Program-made: the position numbers and the translations under genes | In this document: positions 57,150-64,000 of the stretch, in pieces | Layout of the letters: every line of letters starts with the position of its first letter | How positions within the stretch are numbered: position 1 is the stretch's first letter | Origin: Didymella arachidicola | Lineage: Eukaryota; Ascomycota; Dothideomycetes; Pleosporales; Didymellaceae | Assembly (NCBI GenBank): GCA_016630955.3 | Contig: CM049995.1 | Coordinates: 1,426,001-1,490,000 of the forward strand | Length of the DNA stretch: 64,000 bases | Direction of reading: 5' to 3' | The notes under the pieces: generated by a model | The model's database searches: none | The model's input: the letters and a program-made list of their open reading frames with translations, nothing else | What the model was told of the DNA's origin: nothing

Positions 57150-59128
57150 CAACGAACACCCCCACCACCACGACGTATAATATAATGTGTATTAGTGTTC
57201 CATTGACAGCGTTTCAGCGTTGCATCTCTGTACGATCTAGAGATTATTGTCTCACTACACGACATGGACCGCCACATATTTTCCTTTTTTCTTCTCGACG
57301 ACTACAATGAGCTCCATGCCATAGTAACATGCGTATTCGCATTTTCTGTAATCAGCCTCGGCTTGCCCGTTTTCTTGTACTACCTTCTTTCTTTCGGATT
57401 CGAGACTTGGGAGGACGCTTGCTAGATTTGTATTGATACCCAGAGGTGTGGCGATGGAGACGGTGGAGCAGGGCTTGTTGTCTAGATGTTTGTATGGTGT
57501 GGAATATACTACCTACCCTACGTCCTTGGGCGCTAATCATGGCTTTTGCATATGGTCGTTGAGTGATGTGCATGTTTGTTTGCCCAACGTGCTGCTTGGC
57601 CTTTTATCGGCGGAGTGGCTAGACTGGGGGGAAGTGGTGAAGAGAGTCGACGGCAGTGCGCCTGATATGTACGTCTCTTTGAGCCTGTCATCGAGTCTTG
57701 AACTCTGGTAGACACGCGGTGTTAGTTGTCACCGAGACGGGTGGTTCCACTATCCTCACCATCAACAATCAACAGAAGCAGCACACACCGTCACAGTTGC
57801 AGCATCTCAACTGCGTGCGTTGTCGTAGTTCACGTTCTCGACGTCGCTCAGGGCCGTCAAAAGCGGCAGCTCTGATGCACGTTCGACTGGTGTGCAGCGC
57901 CGATTCCTGCCGCTGCGTGTCATTGGGCGGCCCAGGGTGGTTGCGGACTGGCGGTGAAGCACTTCGCGCCCCGCCACGATGGAGAGGTCGTAAAGGTGCG
58001 TGTGGAGGGCCAATTGGGGGGTGCGCAGTGGGGAAGCAGACTCGCTGGCAGCTCATGGCAGCTGGGGCTAGGCAGAGAATGAGCGGTGTTTGGCGCAGCG
58101 AAGGGGATTGTTGGAGCACTCGCAGATGAGGGCGAAGTCACTCACCCTCGACGCAGCAGCTCCCGAGGGTCTTTATGCAATGCACTCACGGCCGCTAACT
58201 TGATCAGACTTTTCGTGGGCGGAATCGTCTTGCCCTTAACCGTACGCTTCGCGCATCATCTGGTCTGCCTGCATCGTTGAAAGTGCTGCGTGCTGCTTGC
58301 TTGCTGCATTGTTGACACCTCGCGGCCACACGACTCATACGCCGCCCGCCCTGTACACCATCGCCCCTCCTCGCATCTCTAATTACCCCTCGATTTCGCA
58401 GCCCTCACCCCTCATTTCTCATTTTTTTTTTTTTTTTGAACGTCGCCAGCTGGTCTGAGCGTGAGTGTGAGTGTGACGAGCAGACGAGTTGGATGCGCCA
58501 GCAATTGGACGCCTCGGCCGGCTAAGAGCGCGCAAGGAGAGCGCGCCGATAACAAGTTCGATTGGTCTCGGGACGGCAGCTTGGGAGGGCAGCAGGGCAG
58601 CATACTTTCGCCCTGTGACCACTGACCAGTAGCCTGTCACGCCCATTGCGACTGCGCAGTGCTCGAATCTGACGCTTGACGGACCCTGTGCCCCTGCATT
58701 GTTCTGCGTCGTCGTGCGTCGCCCACTGTTTCTGCAACCTGGACAAGGTTGCGAGAGTTTCGAGGTTTCAGGACCGCGACTTGCGCCAGAACGCATCGCC
58801 AGAACGCATCGCCAGAACGCATCGCCAGATTAGCTTCTTGCGCGTTGCAGAGCAGCAGCAGCAGTAGCAGCAGTATTTGTCCGCGTGTACCACCACAACT
58901 GTCCTGGCGCGTGCTGTCTCGACGAGACGGGCAACGAAGTCACACCCCGCGATACATAGCCATTAGCCGCGACCACACCGCCGCCACCGCTCCGCAACAC
59001 ACCGCACCGCACTGCTCTCAGTCTCGCCCTTTGCCCACTCGCCGCTCGAGTCTTGCGGTGTCTGCGCGCGCTCATGTGCCCGTCCACGCCGTGCTCCCTC
59101 TGTTTGCGCATCTCAAGATACCCGCACC
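57150..59128. other. Intergenic, about 2 kb, probable promoter and leader of the next gene
   Basis: No gene is recognised. It has a run of about 16 T at about 58423-58438 and a CAG-rich stretch at about 58851-58872. A 13-bp tandem repeat is listed separately. Frames on both strands are short or low-complexity. Confidence 0.5.
58784..58829 (+). repeat. 13-bp tandem repeat, about 3.5 copies
   Basis: The unit CGCCAGAACGCAT begins at 58784, 58797 and 58810, with a partial fourth copy. The copies are identical by eye. It lies about 300 bp upstream of the start codon of the WG-repeat gene. Confidence 0.8.
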
Positions 59129-62100
59129 ATGGCCCGCACCGCCGCACCGCCGTTACCAGGACCAAGGACCCGGCCGTCTACGAGGACTGGTTCGGTTAAA
59201 AGTCGCAAGAGCTGCACGGAGGAGTCGCCCAATGCAAAGGCCTGGGAAGCGCACAGCCACACATCTGCAGACGTGGCAGCGCGGGCGTCTGAGAACGACG
59301 CACCCGTCGCTGGTCTGATCGAGGACGTCGTCCACGCGCTAGATCGGCTGGAATGCCGCAGCGCTGGACAGCACAAAGGGACAGACACACACGCTTTCTC
59401 GGTACGCCACGCTTCATTTGGTCGCTCCTTCCCCGGTTTGGGTTACAGCATCCCCGCCGAACCCAACCTGACCTGCCAAAACGTCACCTGTATACTATTC
59501 GAAGTACACCTTCTAACGACCGCCAGTTCCACGACCTCGCGACCCCGCTCTCGCAGCTTCTCCCACCCACACCAGTCCCGTCTCCAAGCCTCTGGATCGA
59601 GTCGTCCCTGCGCAACGACGGGACGCCACCGCCTTCCTACGACGACAGCTTTGCAGATCTCCCGCCAGACTACACATCCACCGATGCGCTAGCTACAGCG
59701 CAGACGCCTGAATACACACCGTTTCCTTCCCTCAATGCTTCTCTCTGCTCTGATGTGCCCAACTGTCTTCGAATTAGTCGCAACACATCGCCTGCGTCCT
59801 CTCTGTTCATAGACGAGAAATTGCTGTATGCAGATATCGACTTTGGCTTCACCGACGACGGAGTGAGGTCCCACGCGAAGAAGAAGAACAACAAAAAGGG
59901 CCCCGCGAAAGCCGCCACGACGTCAAATGCTTGGGAGGAGCCCTCGCCGCCAGCAGACGACCCACTACCGCCAGAAGAGCCTCCACCACCAGCGGATGGA
60001 GGAGGCTCTGCAGGCGGCGACGGTGGGGATGGCGGCGATGGCGATGGCGACAAAGACAAAGACAACGACAAACCTGGAGATGACTTGGATGACTGGGCCG
60101 GCGTCAGTACGAAGAAAAAGAAGAAGACCAAGAAGCAGGCGCAAGAGGAAGAGGCTGAGCGTCTGAAGAAAGAGGAAGAGGAAGCTGCCGCGAAAGCCGC
60201 AGAGGAGGCAGCAGAGGCAGAACGCGTTAAAAAGGAGGAGGAAGACGCCGCCGCCGCTGCCGCCGCCGCAGAAGCTGAGAAGGCAGCTGCCGCCGCTCCA
60301 GATCTCAGCTGGGCTAACGATCCACCTGCAACTGATGATTGGGCGTCCTTTGGAGGCAGTAAGAAGAAGAAGAAAAAGGGGAAGGTTCGTCGATTCGGCT
60401 CCTCGTTATGACATATTGCAGGCGCTAACTAATGCAGGTTGAACCGTCGCCTCCACCCCCTCCCGACCCGCCAGCCGCGGAAACCTTCAGCGATGTGAAT
60501 CTCGACGACGGTGCGCCCAAAATCGACATGAACTTTGGCAGCTCTGGCGACGGCAAAGATCTTCTCGGCGGTGGAGGGTGGTCTGGTGGGTGGGGCGGAT
60601 CCAAGGGAACGTCATCATGGGGTCTTGGCGATACAGCTTCAAAAGACACCTCGAGCGATAACCCCTGGGGCGGGGGCTCGACAGATAAAAAGGAGCAAGG
60701 CGATGGTTTTAACTTTGACTTTGATGCCTTCAAGAGCGCACCAGGAGATGCCCCGACTGCAGAACCAGCAGAAGAGGACCCATGGGGCAGTTTTGGTGGA
60801 ACTAAGACCAAGAAAAAGAAGAAGGGAAGCGCTGCACTGCTCGAAGAGTCGATACCTGAACCACCTCCAGAACCCCCCAAGGTTGAAGAGGCTGGTTGGG
60901 GAAGCTTCACATTTGGGGCCGACAAGAAGAACAAAAAGAACAAGGGAGCTCTTGAGGAAGAAGCGTCTCCGCCAGACCCAGTTCCAGAACCAGTTCCAGA
61001 ACCAGAGCCAGTTCCTGAAGTACCCGCAGTGGATCCTTTCCTCGGTCTAAGCAAGTCGCAGAGAAAAAAGCTTGAAAAGAAGATGAAAGATGAAGCTGCT
61101 GCAAAAGAGAAGGAAGACGCCGAGCGTAAAAAGCAGGAAGAAGAGGAAGCTGAGCTCAAGCGACTAGAGGAAGAGGAAGCTGAACTTAAGCGCATGGAGG
61201 AAGAGGAGGCAGAGGCCAAGCGAGTTGAAGAGGAAGAGGCTGCGCGCGTCGCCCAAGAGGAGGCAGATCGTGTCGCTGCTGAAGCTGCTGAGGCTGAGAA
61301 GAAGAAGGCCGAGGCTGCTTTAGATGACGGCTGGGGTGGCATCACCGCAACGTCTTCCAAGAAGAAGAAGAAGAACAAGAAGGGCGCCGTCGAAGAGGAG
61401 CTCCCCCCACCACCTCCACCTCCGCCACCGCCGCCGCCGCCCGAACCCGTTGCAGAGCCAGAGCCCGAACCTGTCGTAGTTGTCGAACCTTCGCCAGTCA
61501 AAGAGGAAGAGGATCCGTGGGGTAGTTTCGCGACGACTAAGACCAAGAAGAAAAAGAAGAAGGGCGCCGCTGAGGTTGAGCCTACGCCGCCGCCACCGCC
61601 GCCACCGCCTCCCCCAGAGCCTGAAGTCGTTGCGGACCCCGTAGAAGTCGTTTCACCGTCTGCTGAGAATGATGACTGGGGCGACGATTGGGGCCTGCCG
61701 TCAACGACTAAGAAGAAGTCCAAGAAGGGTGATGCTGCCGAGCCGGATCCGGTCGTTGTGCTCGACGCCGAGGTTCCAGAAGCCGAGCCAGAGCCAGTCG
61801 TTATTGTCGAGGAGAAGAAGGAGAAGAAGAAAGAAAAGGAGAGCAGCAATGACTGGGGCTTTAGCTCGATCTGGGGCGGCGGCAAGAAAGAAAAGAAGAA
61901 GAAGAGCAGCAGCAAGACCGTTGAGCCAGACCCCGAGCCGGAGCCTGTCGTCGTACCCGATGTTCAGGAGCCTGTTGCCGTAGAGGAGCCGTTGCTTGAC
62001 GATGAGGACGACTGGGGCGCACCATCGTGGAGCAAGGGGAAGCGAAGCTCCAAAGCCGACGTCCCAGTCGAGGTTGTAGAAGAGTCGACAGATCCTGTGC

Positions 62101-64000
62101 AGAAACCCGACGAAGACGATGATCCATGGGGCAGCGCAGCGTTCAACATTGGCAAGAAGGCTAAGAAGAGCAAGAAGGGCGTCCTCGGCGCGCAAACATC
62201 CCCCGAACCTGAGCTTCCACCGCCTCTTGAGATAGAAGCGCCACCCGCTGTCGAAGAAGAGCCTGATCCTTGGGACCTCGGCACTACCTCAAAGAAAAAG
62301 AAGAAGAAGGATGAGTCTGCTAACGAGCTTACCAAGACAAGTTCCAAGGACTCTGCGACCAAGTCTGCCACTGAAGACCTGCTTGGCCTTGATGACCCAC
62401 CTCCAGAGGTTGTAGACGATGCGCCTGTTGAGGAGAAGAAAGAGAAGAAAGACAAAGACAAAGACAAGAAGAGCTCAACGAAGTCTTCGAGTCTTTGGGG
62501 CGCATTCGGTGGAACCTCGTCTAAGAAAGAGACCCCCACTGAGAAGAAGAGGCGGGAAAAGAAAGAGGCCAAGGAAGCTGAAGAGGCTGCGGAGAAAGCT
62601 CGTCTTGAGCAAGAGGAAGCCGATCGAGTCGCTACTGAAGCCGCTGAGGCCGAAGCTGCCGCCGCTGCCGAGGCTGAGGCCGCCGCTGCTGAAGCTGAAG
62701 CTGAAGCTGCCCGAGTCGCAGCTGAAGAAGAAGAGCGGAAAAAGGCAGAAGAGGAGGCAGCTAAGAGCTCGGGCTGGGGCAGCAGCATCTGGGGCTCGTC
62801 CAAGACAACTGCTAAGAAAGAGTCCACCAAAGAGCGAAAGGCTCGCGAGAAGAAGGAAGAGCAAGAAAGGATCGAGCGCGAGGCGAGAGAGGCTGAGGAA
62901 GCTGCAGAGAAGGCGCGGCTTGAGCAGGAAGAGGCTGATCGCGTCAAAGCCGAAGAGGACGATAAGCTCCGCAGCGAGGCGAAGGCAGCCGCCGAAGCAG
63001 CGCTGGCAGCTGACGAAGCACGACTCGACAAGGAGGATGAAGCGCGCATGCTCCGCGAGGACTTCGAGGCGACCTCAGGTCCTCCCAAGAAGGAGAATGC
63101 CAAGGCCAAGAAAGAGCGCGAGTCTAGAGAGAAGAAGATGAAGAAGCAGATCGAAAAGCTGGAACAGGAAGCTGTCGACGCTGCTGATGCTGCCGCGCAG
63201 GCTCAACAGAATGCTGACAACCTCGAAGCGGAGTGTGTCGTGGCTGGTCTAGACATTGCCTTCCTAGACGAATTCAAGAGGAAGCCTGAACCTGCTGTCG
63301 AAGAAGCATCTCCACCGCCACCTGAGGAAGAGGCTCCACCTCCAGAGGAAGCAGAACCCGCTCCGACTGCAGACGATGATCTTTGGGACTCTGTCAAAGA
63401 CATCCCAGAGGATGAGCTTCTTGCTGAACTAGGCGAGACCAAGACGACGCTACCTACCAAGAAGAAAGAGGAGGCTGGTGGTTGGGGAAGTGCATGGGGC
63501 ATCTCACTGCGTAAGACCAAGAAAGAACCCGAACCCGAACCTATTGTTGTTCCAGACCCCGAACCAGTCGCTGAACCTGAACCAGAACCTGCTGCAGAGC
63601 CAGAACCGGTGGTCGAAGAGGCACCTGTCCTGTCTGCCAAAGAGTTGAAGAAGCTCGAGAAAGCGAAGAAGAAAAAGGGCAAACTCGTCGAACCGGAGCC
63701 GGAACCTGAACCGAAGCCAGTGGTTGTCCCGGAACCTGAGCCTGAGCCTGAGCCTGAGCCTGTCGTCGAAGCAGATCCGGAACCCGCCTTCGAAGACGCG
63801 CCTGAACCTCCTCCTCCGCCGCCAGTCGAGATCATTGAGGCCACGCCCAAGAAGGAGAAGAAGAGCAGCAAAAAGTCTAAGAAGTCAAAGTACGAGGATC
63901 CATGGGAGGAGGAGCCTGTTGTCGTGCCCCCTCCTCCTGCCGCTCGACGGTCGCCTATTCCTGGTGGGTTCCCCGATGAGGATGATGTGTTGATAGATAT
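59129..64000 (+). CDS. Very long low-complexity WG-repeat protein, 3' end outside the window
   Basis: Three exons: 59129-59401, 59527-60384 and 60438 to beyond the window end (introns of 125 and 53 nt, both with a clean phase 0 junction). About 1564 codons are visible and the frame is still open at base 64000. The first 90 residues are ordinary; then comes a Pro/Ser region (PPPSYDDSFADLPPDY). The rest is a loose repeat of three parts: an acidic W-containing motif such as DPWGSFGG, DDWG or GWGSS, a Lys run (KKKKKNKKG), and Pro/Glu tracts (PEPEPVVV or polyproline). Several highly charged Ala/Glu/Lys helices lie between. About 18 WG dipeptides occur. I recognise no named family. Argonaute-hook-like binding (WG/GW) or endocytic-adaptor binding (DPW, WxxF) are possible readings, both unproven. 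Confidence 0.8.

Noticed and set aside
60425..61915. 496-codon minus-strand frame rich in Ser, Phe and Gly
   Set aside because: It is the antisense of the Lys/Glu/Pro low-complexity coding exon; Lys/Glu codons read backwards give Phe/Leu/Ser and few stops.
61964..63871. Long minus-strand frames (381 and 222 codons)
   Set aside because: Same antisense effect of the WG-repeat gene; no motifs and no proper start context.
1..64000. CRISPR arrays, operons with ribosome binding sites, riboswitches
   Set aside because: The DNA is eukaryotic with spliceosomal introns; no regularly spaced direct repeats of the CRISPR kind were seen.

Overview
The window looks like nuclear DNA of a filamentous ascomycete (Pezizomycotina), most likely a dothideomycete. 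That placement is an inference. It rests on short GT-AG introns (mostly 47-60 nt) with CTAAC-type branch sites, on a self-sufficient P450-reductase fusion, a HET-domain gene, a CFEM protein, a PDR-type ABC transporter and Zn(II)2Cys6 regulators, and on pogo/Fot1-type transposons carrying stop codons that look RIP-made. About nineteen protein genes, one intron-containing tRNA, two broken transposons and one candidate MITE can be supported.

Layout, left to right. Position 1-788 (minus) is the start of a gene that runs off the left edge. A gene-poor stretch follows. Position 3304-6715 (minus) is a five-exon CYP505-type fatty-acid hydroxylase fusion. Position 7142-11137 holds two head-to-head, degenerate pogo-family transposons. 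Position 12948-13626 (minus) is a GPI-anchored CFEM protein. Position 15717-28807 is a conserved housekeeping block: Prp46 (WD40), an Mdm1/SNX13-like sorting nexin, a HET protein, Clf1 (HAT repeats) and Prp31. Position 29528-29639 is tRNA-Leu(AAG), with a candidate MITE close by.

Position 30367-40340 looks like a resistance module. A Zn2Cys6 transcription factor (minus) is divergent from a full-size PDR ABC transporter with 11 exons, followed by a TDT/SSU1-type anion (sulfite or malate) exporter. The divergent promoter carries four CCGCGG hexamers in 34 bp, the kind of CCG/CGG everted site that Zn2Cys6 dimers bind, plus an 11-bp inverted repeat nearer the transporter. This suggests regulation of efflux by a local factor, but binding is not shown.

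Position 41887-57149 holds a membrane SH3 protein, a putative mitochondrial two-TM protein divergent from a verprolin-like WH2 protein, a secreted yellow/MRJP-like protein, the replication regulator Sld3, and a coiled-coil protein of unknown role. Position 59129-64000 is the 5' part of a very long low-complexity protein that runs off the right edge. It carries about 18 WG dipeptides among Lys runs, polyproline and acidic tracts, and it is the most unusual gene in the window.

Exon boundaries were read by eye from splice consensus, frame continuity and family conservation. No alignment or expression data were used.
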